A stretch of 27,547 nucleotides of DNA, from positions 1 through 27,547 of the IMG/VR virus record IMGVR_UViG_3300048834_000491; one strand, given 5' to 3'. Below are positions 16,664 to 24,329 of this stretch, in pieces. Every line of letters begins with the position of its first letter. Position 1 is the first letter of the stretch. Source of the DNA: a virus. Below the pieces are notes generated by a model. That model was not told the origin of the DNA. It ran no database searches and worked only from the letters and a program-made list of their open reading frames with translations. Position numbers and translations under genes: made by a program.

Positions 16664-17332
16664 TCACCTCTGCTTTTTACGGCGTGCCGCGACCTGCTCC
16701 GGAGTCAGCTTGTACCCCTGCGCATTTGCCGCAGCCGCCTGCTGTTTGTCTGCTTCCGTCACCTGCACCTGCGTGCCCCCACCAGACCCCCCGCCCGCTC
16801 CCGCGTCCAGATCGGGCGCGCGAGTGGCGGTCAGCAGTTCCCAGTTCGCATCCAGATAGGCGCTTACCTCGTGCGGCGGCAGCGTGGTCGGTATTAGCGA
16901 CCGCATTGCTTCCGGCACTCTGGCAATCCGGGCGTCGTTGCTGGCGCGAAACGCCTTTTCATAGGCTTCGGCGCGCTCCTTGAACGGCTTCAGGGCATCG
17001 GCTTCCTGACGTGCCTGCTCGGCAATCGTCTTGAACTGCCCCTGTTCGGTGAGGCGCGCCTGCTCGGCGGCTGCCTGAGCGTCCTGAAATTCCTTCAGCT
17101 TCGCTTCCGCCGCCAGCTTTGCCTGGTTGACCTCATCAAAGCGCGTCTTGGGAATCATGTGCTCAGTGTTTTGCGTCCCTGCAGACGAAGAATTCCCGTT
17201 GCTGCCGCCGTTCTGGTTCTGCTGCCCGTCGCCTTCCGTGTACCAGCGCCGCCGCTTCGTCAGGTCGATGCCTGCTTCCGCGTTTGTGCGCCGGTTCGCA
17301 ATGCGCCGGGTGCTGCTGGTCTGAGAGTGCAT
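16664..17332 (-). CDS. Capsid scaffolding protein
   Basis: The protein has 222 residues from the ATG at 17332, which has GAGGAA 4 bases upstream; a longer open frame lacks such a site. It shows the usual layout: a low-complexity Gln/Asn/Gly/Ser-rich N-terminus (about 30-60), a long charged coiled coil (about 65-130: KLAAEAKLKEFQDAQAAAEQ, QFKTIAEQARQEADALK) and a basic C-terminal tail (QVAARRKKQR) for binding the capsid subunit. Located one gene before the capsid pair, it would direct procapsid assembly and then be removed. It starts a unit after putative promoter c. Confidence 0.85.
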   Translation of the reverse strand: MHSQTSSTRRIANRRTNAEAGIDLTKRRRWYTEGDGQQNQNGGSNGNSSSAGTQNTEHMIPKTRFDEVNQAKLAAEAKLKEFQDAQAAAEQARLTEQGQFKTIAEQARQEADALKPFKERAEAYEKAFRASNDARIARVPEAMRSLIPTTLPPHEVSAYLDANWELLTATRAPDLDAGAGGGSGGGTQVQVTEADKQQAAAANAQGYKLTPEQVAARRKKQR

Positions 17333-17393
17333 GGGTTCCTCGCTTCGAGTTTTACGTGCAAACGGCACGATTGCGTCTGTTTGGTCTGACTTC

Positions 17394-17427
17394 AGAGTGT
17401 GGGGCAGGTCAGGGACGGTTAACGCGC
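17394..17427 (-). promoter_or_regulatory. Putative late promoter, copy c (non-standard spacing)
   Basis: Minus strand GCGCGTTA overlaps the last codons and stop of the minor head gene. A CACTCT followed by GAAGT comes 20 bp later. The box is exact but the spacing is 3 bp longer and the -10 is poor, so the copy may be weak or coincidental with the stop codon. Confidence 0.4.
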
Positions 17428-18459
17428 ATTGAGCAAATTACTCACGCTCGCCTGCCGAATCATCGCGCCGAACGTTCTATCTTGATACGGCTGCACGAAG
17501 TCCCGCAGGGTCGCCCGACCGCTGCGCAGCGCCTCGTATGCCGCATCGCCCGCCACCCGCCGCGCCCGTTCCTCGTCGAGCGATGCGAACCAGTCTTCGC
17601 CGGTCTGCACGCTGCGCGGTCTGCCGCGCACTTCCGGCAGCGCCACACAGCGCCCGGCGTGGTGGTCGAGCACGCGCTCCCCGACCGCCATCCGCGTCCC
17701 GTGTTCGGCAATGCACGCCAGGCACGTCCGGTCGTCGAGCGTGGCAATCCGAATCTGCCCGGTCAGGATGTCGGCATTGGCGCGGGCGTGAATCGCGCTG
17801 GCGTCCCGGTAGCTGTGCAGCATCAGCGTCCGCAGCAGGGTGTTTGCCTGGGCCACGCTCATCCCTTCCGCCACCCGCCGCACTTCGCGCGCCGTTTTCT
17901 CCGCCGACCAGCCCTCGACCATGCCACGCAGCGCCTGGTTGAACACGGTGTCGCGCACCCGCGCCGGGTAGCGCCGCAGCTCGTCCGCCCAGCCCGTGCT
18001 CGTGGCATAATTCACGAGCGCATTGACCGCTTCCGGGTCCGGCGTCTGCCAGTTCACACCAGCGGCAATCAACACTTCACGGTCGATGCCGCGCAGGGCG
18101 AGTTCGCGCGTCAGCCGCGCCGCCGCGTCGATGCCCGCCGCCTGTGCCTGCCCCGCGTCCGCGTCCATCCGCCGCGCATCCCGCCGCAGCGCCGTGTCCA
18201 GGTCCGCCAGCAGCGCCCGCAGCACCGGGTTATCGCTGTTCAGGCGTTCCCCGACTGCCGCCAGGCGCGCGGCTTCGGCGTCCAGTTCGCGCAGCCGCTG
18301 GGCGACGATGCCCTCGGTCACCGACACGCCGACCGCGCGCAGGGTCGCGCCTGCCGCCCGGCCATAGCCCCGGTCGAGCAGGTCGCGCACCAGCGTGTTC
18401 AGGTTGTTTGTGGATGGGGCAGGGAGGCGGGATTGGGTCACCGTTTTACCCGTGTGCAA
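17419..18459 (-). CDS. Minor head protein, SPP1 gp7 / Mu gpF type
   Basis: The protein has 346 residues. The C-terminal part (about 225-290) carries the Cys/His motif of the phage head morphogenesis family: LMLHSYRDASAIHARANAD, then LDDRTCLACIAEHG and HHAGRCVALPEV. The N-terminal 200 residues are helical. In SPP1 and Mu the protein binds the portal and is present in few copies, possibly aiding DNA exit. The start is a TTG (18459) with AAGG 5 bases upstream, 7 bp after the previous stop; no ATG fits better. The family usually follows the portal directly, but here other genes intervene. Confidence 0.88.
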   Translation of the reverse strand: MHTGKTVTQSRLPAPSTNNLNTLVRDLLDRGYGRAAGATLRAVGVSVTEGIVAQRLRELDAEAARLAAVGERLNSDNPVLRALLADLDTALRRDARRMDADAGQAQAAGIDAAARLTRELALRGIDREVLIAAGVNWQTPDPEAVNALVNYATSTGWADELRRYPARVRDTVFNQALRGMVEGWSAEKTAREVRRVAEGMSVAQANTLLRTLMLHSYRDASAIHARANADILTGQIRIATLDDRTCLACIAEHGTRMAVGERVLDHHAGRCVALPEVRGRPRSVQTGEDWFASLDEERARRVAGDAAYEALRSGRATLRDFVQPYQDRTFGAMIRQASVSNLLNAR

Positions 18460-18466
18460 GGCGACC

Positions 18467-18739
18467 TTAAGGTCGCACCTGATCGTCCGGGTTGCTCAGG
18501 GCATCGGCAGGCGCAGAGTCGTCGCCCGCTTCAACCTGCGGCACCACGTCCAACACCACGGGCTTCCCCTTCGGCGTGGCTGCCGGCAGCACGACCTGCG
18601 ACAGTCGTCCCTCACTGATGACCAGCGTCAGCCGCCCGTCGAGCGCCCCCGGCGTCATGCCTTCGGCTTCGGCGTGGCGAACCAGCCGCGCCACCGACCG
18701 CGCCATCCGCGCGGTAATCTCTGCGTGAAGGGCGTCCAT
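18467..18739 (-). CDS. Small unknown protein in head operon
   Basis: The protein has about 90 residues (MDALHAEITARMARSVARLV...). A GTG three codons upstream is an alternative start that would overlap the preceding gene. The first half is a basic amphipathic helix, the middle (RLTLVISEGRLSQVVLPAAT) is beta-like, and the C-terminus is acidic and Pro-rich. It lies 1 bp after the decoration-like gene and 7 bp before the minor head gene, so it belongs to the same transcript. I recognise no family; a small head accessory is the most that can be said. Confidence 0.55.
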   Translation of the reverse strand: MDALHAEITARMARSVARLVRHAEAEGMTPGALDGRLTLVISEGRLSQVVLPAATPKGKPVVLDVVPQVEAGDDSAPADALSNPDDQVRP

Positions 18740-18740
18740 C

Positions 18741-19178
18741 TTAGGCACCCGTCAGCGGCGCGGTGCCGCGCACGATCTTGAGGTTCATCTTCGACGCGGA
18801 TTTCGCCACGCCCAGGATGACCGGGTAATCGCCGCTGGCGAGGTCGTCCATCGGCGCGATGCCGCCCGCCGTCCCACTCAGGACGTACACGCCGGTGTCC
18901 GCCTGGTCAGACAGGCTCAGCGTCGCGCCTGGCGTGAAGTCGTCGTCTTCCTCGACAAACTCCAGTGGCTGCCCGTTCGACGCGCCGTGCAGGGAGATGC
19001 CCACGCACTTCGCGGTCGCGGCGCTCGCGTCGCAGTCTGCCAGCTTGAGCTTGTTGCTGTCGGCGCTGTCTTCATACAGCGTCTGTCCGGCGGTGATGGT
19101 CGCGCCGGCGGTGCCCCGGCGCTTCTTGGCGTTCGGTCCTGCTAAAACATTGGCTGCGGTCACGGAAATATCCGACAT
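18741..19178 (-). CDS. Decoration/structural-cement-like head protein
   Basis: The protein has 145 residues. The opening MSDISVTAANVLAGPNAK, then GTAGATITAGQTLYEDSADS, the ISLHGASNGQPLEFVEE segment and a closing LASGDYPVILGVAKSASKM form the pattern of a widespread small virion protein family of decoration type. Sequence is acidic and beta-rich. GGACAGGA precedes the ATG. It is the first gene after the strong terminator and putative promoter d, so it starts the head transcription unit. Function as decoration is inferred from composition and location. Confidence 0.7.
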   Translation of the reverse strand: MSDISVTAANVLAGPNAKKRRGTAGATITAGQTLYEDSADSNKLKLADCDASAATAKCVGISLHGASNGQPLEFVEEDDDFTPGATLSLSDQADTGVYVLSGTAGGIAPMDDLASGDYPVILGVAKSASKMNLKIVRGTAPLTGA

Positions 19179-19214
19179 GGTCCTGTCCTCATGCGTAGTC
19201 GATGCATTGCCTTC

Positions 19215-19245
19215 AGGCTAGAGCCAACGCGGGGCGCTAACGCGC
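19215..19245 (-). promoter_or_regulatory. Putative late promoter, copy d (head unit)
   Basis: Minus strand GCGCGTTA, 17 bp, TAGCCT followed by GAAGG. It lies directly after the bidirectional terminator and about 35 bp before the decoration-gene start. It matches copy b at every defined position. Confidence 0.65.
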
Positions 19246-19246
19246 A

Positions 19247-19284
19247 ACTAAAAAGCGCAGCCCGCTCTGTCTGCGCTTTTTAGT
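19247..19284. terminator. Strong bidirectional rho-independent terminator
   Basis: A perfect 14-bp inverted repeat, ACTAAAAAGCGCAG / CTGCGCTTTTTAGT, with a 10-base loop. The T-runs fit termination on either strand. It separates the tRNA/membrane-protein island from the head unit that begins at copy d. Confidence 0.88.
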
Positions 19285-19337
19285 CTTCTGCGTTGCTGCC
19301 GGCGTCGAGTCGCATCCCTCGATCTAAGTATGGCTAG

Positions 19338-19369
19338 AGGGTAGGGCGGGAATGGGGTGGAGAACGCGC
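19338..19369 (-). promoter_or_regulatory. Putative late promoter, copy e
   Basis: Minus strand GCGCGTTC (one mismatch), 18 bp, TACCCT. The next signal downstream is the bidirectional terminator about 55 bp further, so transcripts from here would be short unless they read through to the head genes. Confidence 0.45.
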
Positions 19370-19421
19370 TGAGCAACCGGATTCGGTAAAATGAAATCAT
19401 CGAAATATTCGGAGGGAAATC

Positions 19422-19859
19422 ATGTCAGCGGAAATCGCCTTAATCATCGCCATCGCCGCACTAGTCTTATCAGTTGCAACACCGTTGATCACGGCGATAG
19501 CTTCCCTGCGCGCCGCGGAAAAAGTGCGTGTAGAGACAATGAAACGAGAACAACAGGCTAGGATTGAGGCTAAAGAGGATGCGTTGGTGCTATTCTGGCG
19601 ACGGTCACTTGTTGCTTTAATTGAGTCCCGCAAAGATGCAGCCCGGGCTGCATCTCAAATTCAGCGAACCGAAGCTGTAAACATGGAACTCGCAGGTGCG
19701 TTTTCGAGTGCAAGGGGTATCCTGATGTCGATTGGTGATCATTCATCACACGTAGACGCAATGATGATTGGCGGCGACGAGGCTCAGTCGTTTTTGGCGA
19801 TAGACCGTGGTATGGAGCATCTTGGAAAACTAATAAATGCTGGACTAGGGGGCGAATAA
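19422..19859 (+). CDS. Small membrane-anchored coiled-coil protein on the opposite strand
   Basis: The protein has 145 residues. A single hydrophobic helix (about residues 4-28: EIALIIAIAALVLSVATPLI) is followed by a charged helical region (about 30-85: AAEKVRVETMKREQQARIEA) and a more neutral C-terminus. GGAGGG lies 5 bases before the ATG. It is one of the few genes not on the minus strand, and its composition and upstream region are visibly richer in A and T than its neighbours, as expected for a moron (an independently acquired gene). No family recognised. A membrane-bound role such as superinfection exclusion is only a guess. Inverted repeats follow its stop. Confidence 0.75.
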   Translation: MSAEIALIIAIAALVLSVATPLITAIASLRAAEKVRVETMKREQQARIEAKEDALVLFWRRSLVALIESRKDAARAASQIQRTEAVNMELAGAFSSARGILMSIGDHSSHVDAMMIGGDEAQSFLAIDRGMEHLGKLINAGLGGE

Positions 19860-19872
19860 GGTATGTGGTCAA

Positions 19873-19906
19873 ACGGGGCTAGGACTGTACGGAGTTTTCG
19901 CCCCGT
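19873..19906. repeat. Inverted repeat after the plus-strand gene
   Basis: Arms ACGGGGC / GCCCCGT (7 bp) with a 20-base spacer begin 14 bp after the stop of the membrane-protein gene. A second, 6-bp repeat GGCGGT / ACCGCC lies at 19920-19942. Neither has a clear T-run, so they may be weak terminators or merely structure. The rest of the non-coding stretch up to the tRNA (about 245 bases in all) holds only a 6-bp hairpin, AGGTCG / CGACCT, at 20016-20034. Confidence 0.4.
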
Positions 19907-20104
19907 CACAGTATTGGACGGCGGTTTCACGGTCTCACCGCCAACGGCTTGCTAAAATCATCGTATCGGGCGTAACTGCTGCCCAAACCGCCCGGCGCTC
20001 TCCCCTTGGCTGGGAAGGTCGCTTACGCCGACCTCACGCTTGCCATCATTCGGCGGAGGGTGACAAGTCCCTTGCTCCGCTACATGCCTTGCGCATCCGG
20101 CATG

Positions 20105-20180
20105 TGCCCCCGCCGGGATTTGAACCCGGAACCTTCCCATCTCAGTGAATGGGGTGCGCTGCCGATTGCGCCACGTGAGC
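20105..20180 (-). tRNA. tRNA-like gene with non-standard anticodon arm; isotype uncertain
   Basis: The 76 bases fold as a cloverleaf. The acceptor stem is GCTCACG / CGGGGGC (one G-T and one A-G mismatch). The D arm is GCGC-AATCGGCA-GCGC with the usual GG. The T arm is perfect, CCGGG-TTCAAAT-CCCGG. The discriminator base is A and CCA is not encoded. The anticodon stem CCCAT / ATGGG closes an 8-base loop (TCACTGAG) rather than 7, with one extra base on each side, so the anticodon cannot be fixed; CAC (Val) or another reading is possible. Putative promoter g lies about 90 bp upstream. It could be a functional phage tRNA, a frameshift-type tRNA, or a decaying copy. Confidence 0.78.
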
Positions 20181-20266
20181 ATCAATTCTAAACGTACTGG
20201 GCGGGCTAGGGTCGCCATCCGTCGGCGTCGCGGGCTTCCGGTGACGACCCACCGCCCATGTCCATC

Positions 20267-20297
20267 AGAATATCCCGCCCTTTCCCACCTAACGCGC
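20267..20297 (-). promoter_or_regulatory. Putative late promoter, copy g (upstream of tRNA)
   Basis: Minus strand GCGCGTTA, 17 bp, TATTCT followed by GATGG. This -10 hexamer is the closest to TATAAT of all copies. It begins right at the portal stop codon and points to the tRNA-like gene. Confidence 0.6.
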
Positions 20298-21694
20298 TAG
20301 TTCGCAAACGCCAGCGCAGGCTGCCGCTCGTCGTCCTGGGCATCGTCGAACGCGTCGAAATTGCCGGTCGAGCCGCGCAGCCGGTCGAGCCGCCGCGCCG
20401 CATCCGCGTCCTGCTCGGCAAGGATTTCGTCAATCTTGGTTTCGTCCCAGCCGTAGACCGGGGCGATCAGCCGCAGGAATTCCTTGCGCCCGACGCGGTC
20501 GGCAACCTTGAGCGCATTGTCGATCACCTCCGTGTCGTTGCGCACCTCCGGCTCGTCCCAGATGCAGTCCCAGGTCGGGCTTGCCGGGGCGCGGCGCGTG
20601 CCGTAGGCGTCCTGCACCCGCGCCGCCAGCATGATCACGTCTTCCCACGCATTGCCGCCCTTGACCTGGTAGCGCTTCAGCTTGCCGAGGAAGCCGACTT
20701 CGCGCTGCTTCAGCGCCTCGCCGCTGCTGGTGTCCGCGCCCAGGAATCGCGGCAGGGGCGTGCGGCTGATCGTGCCGATCTGGTCAATCACGAACTGCGC
20801 CTGCTGGATGAACGGCACCAACTGTCCCTGCGGCAGCACAAACGCATCGACCTTCTGGTCAGCGGGCGCTTCCGGAATCGTCACCCAGTCCCCCGGCGCG
20901 ACCGTGTCCGGCGGCGTGAAGCCCAGCGCCACCTTCAGTTGAAACGCCGTCAGCCCGCTGGTCATGATCATGTCGATCAGCGAGCGGTTCAGCGTGTCCT
21001 GCATCGGGATGACCGCCGCCAGTTCGCTGATGCCGCGCCCGTTCTTGCGGTTCGGCACCGCCACCACCGGCACGCCCAGCGGCTGCCCGCTGCGGTCGCG
21101 CCACTGCGGGGCGCTGGTCAGCGTCAGCTTGCCCTCGACCCAGGTGTACTTCTGCACCCGGTCCGGCAGATAGAGGTTGACCTGTTTGCCGTTCGGCTCG
21201 TCCCAGACCTTGATGGCGGCGATCATCGTCTTGCCCAGCCGGTCATACACTGGAATTAACCCGCACGCGCCATCCCATGCCGGTTCGTGGGCGAAGACGA
21301 CGCGCCGCTCGGCGTTGTCAAACGCCACCATCACGAAGCTGACGCCGTCGCGCACCGAGGCTTCGGTCACGTCCATCTGCAAGCCGTCGAAGCGGTTGGC
21401 TTTCAGCAGGTCCGCCGACCAGTTGCTTGCTTCGTCCCCCTCGCCGTCGATGCGGCTGACGCTCAGCCGGTCCGCCATCGCCTGCACGACCATGTCGCAG
21501 TAGTTGAGCACAATTTGCTCGGTGACGTCGGTCTTGATGTTGAGCGCCGCCCGCTGTTTGGCGGTCAGAAACGAGCGCTGCCGCCCCTCGGCATACTCGC
21601 GGTACAAGCGCACCAACGTGCCCCACTGCTGCATTTCCGCCGCCCAGGTGTCGCGCACGCGCCCGCCCAGCAGCGCCTGAAGTTCAGTTAACAT
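20297..21694 (-). CDS. Portal protein (SPP1 gp6-like)
   Basis: The protein has 465 residues and follows the large terminase with an 11-base overlap. The N-terminus (LVRLYREYAEGRQRSFLTAK, then LNYCDMVVQAMADRLSV) is typical of the SPP1 gp6-like portal family. A middle domain contains VPVVAVPNRKNGRGISELAA and MQDTLNRSLIDMIMTSGLTA, and the C-terminal clip/crown region has LPRFLGADTSSGEAL followed by helices and an acidic tail. Twelve copies would form the DNA entry ring at one capsid vertex. AAGGTGGTGAG precedes the ATG. Confidence 0.92.
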   Translation of the reverse strand: MLTELQALLGGRVRDTWAAEMQQWGTLVRLYREYAEGRQRSFLTAKQRAALNIKTDVTEQIVLNYCDMVVQAMADRLSVSRIDGEGDEASNWSADLLKANRFDGLQMDVTEASVRDGVSFVMVAFDNAERRVVFAHEPAWDGACGLIPVYDRLGKTMIAAIKVWDEPNGKQVNLYLPDRVQKYTWVEGKLTLTSAPQWRDRSGQPLGVPVVAVPNRKNGRGISELAAVIPMQDTLNRSLIDMIMTSGLTAFQLKVALGFTPPDTVAPGDWVTIPEAPADQKVDAFVLPQGQLVPFIQQAQFVIDQIGTISRTPLPRFLGADTSSGEALKQREVGFLGKLKRYQVKGGNAWEDVIMLAARVQDAYGTRRAPASPTWDCIWDEPEVRNDTEVIDNALKVADRVGRKEFLRLIAPVYGWDETKIDEILAEQDADAARRLDRLRGSTGNFDAFDDAQDDERQPALAFAN

Positions 21695-23225
21695 TGCTCA
21701 CCACCTTTGCTTCCAGTCGCTGCACGCCACCGGTGAATAAGCCGTATTTCACGGCGTCATACGGATCGTCGCCGCCATTGCCCTGGTCGTCCGTGTCGAC
21801 TTTCAGCACGTCTTCGGGGTTGTTCGGGTCGGCTTCGAGGTAGGGCATCGTCTCGATTAGCCGCTTGCAGTTTTCAGTGACCAACCAGCGCGGCGGGCTG
21901 GGCGGGTCAGCGTCCGGCTGTCCCAGCAGGCGGGCGATGTGATGCGCCCCGGCGACTCGGCTGCCCGGTCCCATCTGCGCGGCGGTGATCGACACACCGA
22001 GCGCCTTGTACTGCTCGGCGACCGACTGTTTCGCCGCGCCGGTCTTGCTGAAGACGTCCGACCCGGCATAGAACTTGTCGAGCAGCCCCAGTGTCAACCC
22101 GTATTCCGCCAACACCGCGCGCAGCTCCGGCACGATCTGCTCCGGGTAGTGCTTGCGGTGCGCCAGTTCCGCGAAGGTGTAAATCACCCCGTCGTCGCTT
22201 TTGGCGTGCAGGTAAATCACATTCCAGTGGTTGAAGCCGTAGTCCATGCTCGCCCACGTGCGCCACTGGCGGGGCGGGGTGAACGCCTTGACAACATGCA
22301 CGTCGTAGCGCCACTGGTCGAAATACGCCCCGGCGCTCACGTCCCAGTCGCCTTCCAGGTATGCCCGGCGCTCGACGCCAGTCAGCGATTCCAACGTGCC
22401 GCGATAGTCGGCGTTGACTGCCCGGTTGTCATCGACCGTCGCAAAGATGAACTTGCGCGTGCGGTCCGGCACGTCAGCATAGGTGCGCTCGTGGTCGATG
22501 AATCGCTGCTTGTATTCCTTATGCCCGACGCCGAGCGGGTTGGTCGTGTTGTACAGGCGGGGTCGCCAGCCGATTTTGCTGGTGCGCGCCGACTGGCGCA
22601 GCGCCTGATGCACGCGACCGCGCAGCTGCGTGGCTTCTTCGTTGGTGATGCCGTCATACTCAATCCCGGCGTAGTTCATGGCTTCCTTCTCGGTGCGGAA
22701 GTGCCCGATCAGGATGTACGAGCCGTTCGGGAATTCGACCCGCCCCCGCGTGTAGCGGTGGTCGACGTAGCGCAGCACCGCCATGATCAGGTCTTCAATC
22801 TGCTCCAGCGCCCGCTTGCCGGTCATGCGCAGGTAGAGCCACTTCAGCCCGTCATAGCGCCGGCAGTCGTCGACAGCCATCTGCGTGAAGACGCCGAACG
22901 ACTTCCCCGGTCCCTTCGCGCCGCCCATCCCCAGCTCCGGCGCGCCTTGCTCCACTCCCGCAATCGGAGTCGCGGTGTCGAGCTTGCGCGCCCATGCTGC
23001 GAATTCGAGCTGCTTCGGCTGCAGCACAATTCGCGCCCGCTCGAAGTTGGCAATCTGGTCGGGCGGGTTGCCCAGTCGGGCAATCGTTGCGCGGTAGGTA
23101 GCCCAGGACTGGTGCAGCGTCTCGGCGGGGTAGAACTTCGCCACCCGCTCGTCGAGATCACGCTGCAAGACCCGCCGCGCCAGCAGTCTGCCCAAGTCCC
23201 GCGTGTCGAGCGCAGCAGTGGACAC
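21684..23225 (-). CDS. terL: Terminase large subunit
   Basis: The protein has 513 residues, the normal size. The ATPase part has a Walker A-like loop GGAKGPGKS at about 101-109 and an acidic Walker B-like region near IEYDGITNEEATQ (about 187-200), followed by a coupling-type segment GWRPRLYNTTNP. The nuclease part begins at WASMDYGFNHWN (Asp328), continues through LGLLDKFYAGSDVF, and ends with DDPYDAVKYGLFTGG, which supplies the last acidic residue of the RNase H-like site. It packages DNA into the procapsid and cuts the concatemer. The start is GTG directly after the protease stop (TAAGTG). Confidence 0.93.
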   Translation of the reverse strand: MSTAALDTRDLGRLLARRVLQRDLDERVAKFYPAETLHQSWATYRATIARLGNPPDQIANFERARIVLQPKQLEFAAWARKLDTATPIAGVEQGAPELGMGGAKGPGKSFGVFTQMAVDDCRRYDGLKWLYLRMTGKRALEQIEDLIMAVLRYVDHRYTRGRVEFPNGSYILIGHFRTEKEAMNYAGIEYDGITNEEATQLRGRVHQALRQSARTSKIGWRPRLYNTTNPLGVGHKEYKQRFIDHERTYADVPDRTRKFIFATVDDNRAVNADYRGTLESLTGVERRAYLEGDWDVSAGAYFDQWRYDVHVVKAFTPPRQWRTWASMDYGFNHWNVIYLHAKSDDGVIYTFAELAHRKHYPEQIVPELRAVLAEYGLTLGLLDKFYAGSDVFSKTGAAKQSVAEQYKALGVSITAAQMGPGSRVAGAHHIARLLGQPDADPPSPPRWLVTENCKRLIETMPYLEADPNNPEDVLKVDTDDQGNGGDDPYDAVKYGLFTGGVQRLEAKVVSNVN

Positions 23226-23792
23226 TTAGCCGACCCGCCGCACTTCGGGCACGTCGCGGTCGAGGTCTGCCAGCGGGTGCGCCATGCCCAGCTTGATCAG
23301 CGTCGCGGCTTCGATCAGCTTGCAGCCGTTGCTGCCCGCGTCCTGCATCATGTCGAACCAGTGCGACGACGGCTTCCCGCTGATGCGTGCCAGCAGCTCG
23401 GAGATGATCTGTTCGGTCCGTTCCGATTCCAGCGTCAGCAGGCGCGCATCGCGGCTGTCGACCTTGTCCATGTCGGTCCATGCGACCTTGTGGATGCCGA
23501 TGCTGGCATTCGGCGAGACGTAGCGCCGCTGGCACGCCGTCCAGATCGCGCTGTGGCTCGAAATCGCCGCGCCCACCAGCAGACCGACGCAGTTGCCGTG
23601 CTGCTCGATCAAATCGACAATCGCCAACATCGACCGCGAACTGCCGCCATCGCCCCGACAGTAGATGCGGATTTCCTCGGCAGGGCGGTCGACCACCAGC
23701 GCCTCCAGCATCACTTCGTAAACCTCATGGCCGATGTCCTGCGGCAGCACGATCAGCCCGCGTTCCAGCAGCTTCTTCTGCGTGTCATTCAT
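23226..23792 (-). CDS. ClpP-like serine protease, probable head maturation protease
   Basis: The protein has 188 residues and a ClpP/crotonase-like fold pattern: IRIYCRGDGGSSRSMLAIVD (the Gly pair of the oxyanion strand at about 49-50), VGAAISSHSAIWTACQRR with the likely nucleophile Ser78, then SPNASIGIHKVAW with His101, and a later EAATLIKLGMAH helix as in ClpP. Phage members of this family process capsid or scaffold proteins. Its place between the two terminase genes is less usual than next to the portal or capsid. The start overlaps the small-terminase stop (ATGA). The third catalytic residue is not assigned. Confidence 0.82.
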   Translation of the reverse strand: MNDTQKKLLERGLIVLPQDIGHEVYEVMLEALVVDRPAEEIRIYCRGDGGSSRSMLAIVDLIEQHGNCVGLLVGAAISSHSAIWTACQRRYVSPNASIGIHKVAWTDMDKVDSRDARLLTLESERTEQIISELLARISGKPSSHWFDMMQDAGSNGCKLIEAATLIKLGMAHPLADLDRDVPEVRRVG

Positions 23793-24250
23793 AGCCGTTC
23801 ACTGTCCCGTATCTCGCGTAACCCGTCGACAAAATCGCGCAGCACCTCATCCAGCGTCTTGCCGCGCTCCTGCAAATAGGCGGCGACATCGTCGGGGATC
23901 AACGCCGCGCCGTCCTTGCCGGTGAATTCGCTCCGGCTCGACCAGCGTCCCTCGGTCGGGAAGTGGGTCAGCACGAACTTCGACGCCTCGAAGCTGCCTT
24001 TCTGCAATTCGTAGTTGATGTTGCGCTCGGCAAGCTCGAACATCTTGTCGCGCTGGAAGTCGACGTGCTCGCGCAGCCCGTAGCGGTCAATCCAGTTGTA
24101 GACCGTCTGCCGCGCCACGCCGAAGTGCTCGGCGGTCGCCGTCACGTTGCCGCCGTGCGCTTCCAGTGCCAGCCGCACGCTCTTGTGGTCGCGCCGCGGC
24201 GCTCGCGGCTTGCTCGTTTTGCCTGTTTTTGTGCTGCCTGTCCCTGCCAC
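23789..24250 (-). CDS. terS: Terminase small subunit-like DNA-binding protein
   Basis: The protein has 153 residues. A basic N-terminus (about 1-24) precedes a helix-turn-helix (about 25-58): GGNVTATAEHFGVARQTVYN-WIDRYGL, of the Fis/homeodomain-like type used by many small terminases to recognise packaging sites. A helical oligomerisation region and an acidic C-terminus (DEVLRDFVDGLREIRD) follow. The start is GTG at 24250 in a G-rich leader; no ATG is suitable. It is the first gene of the packaging operon and overlaps the protease gene. A plain transcription factor is the alternative, made less likely by its place before the large subunit. Confidence 0.8.
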   Translation of the reverse strand: MAGTGSTKTGKTSKPRAPRRDHKSVRLALEAHGGNVTATAEHFGVARQTVYNWIDRYGLREHVDFQRDKMFELAERNINYELQKGSFEASKFVLTHFPTEGRWSSRSEFTGKDGAALIPDDVAAYLQERGKTLDEVLRDFVDGLREIRDSERL

Positions 24251-24329
24251 CCGTCCAACCTGTCCACTCGAAGGGCGTTTCTTTTGCCCGATAATGCGAC
24301 TACACGAACATGGGTTCTCATGTGGATCG

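Noticed and set aside
19860-20104. Possible second tRNA or small gene in the gap after the membrane protein
   Set aside because: Only short inverted repeats were found; no T-arm or convincing start with an open frame.
21939-23879. 646-codon plus-strand open frame across the terminase and protease genes
   Set aside because: Antisense shadow of terL and the ClpP-like gene; composition dominated by Arg, Val, His and Ala, and no recognisable motif.
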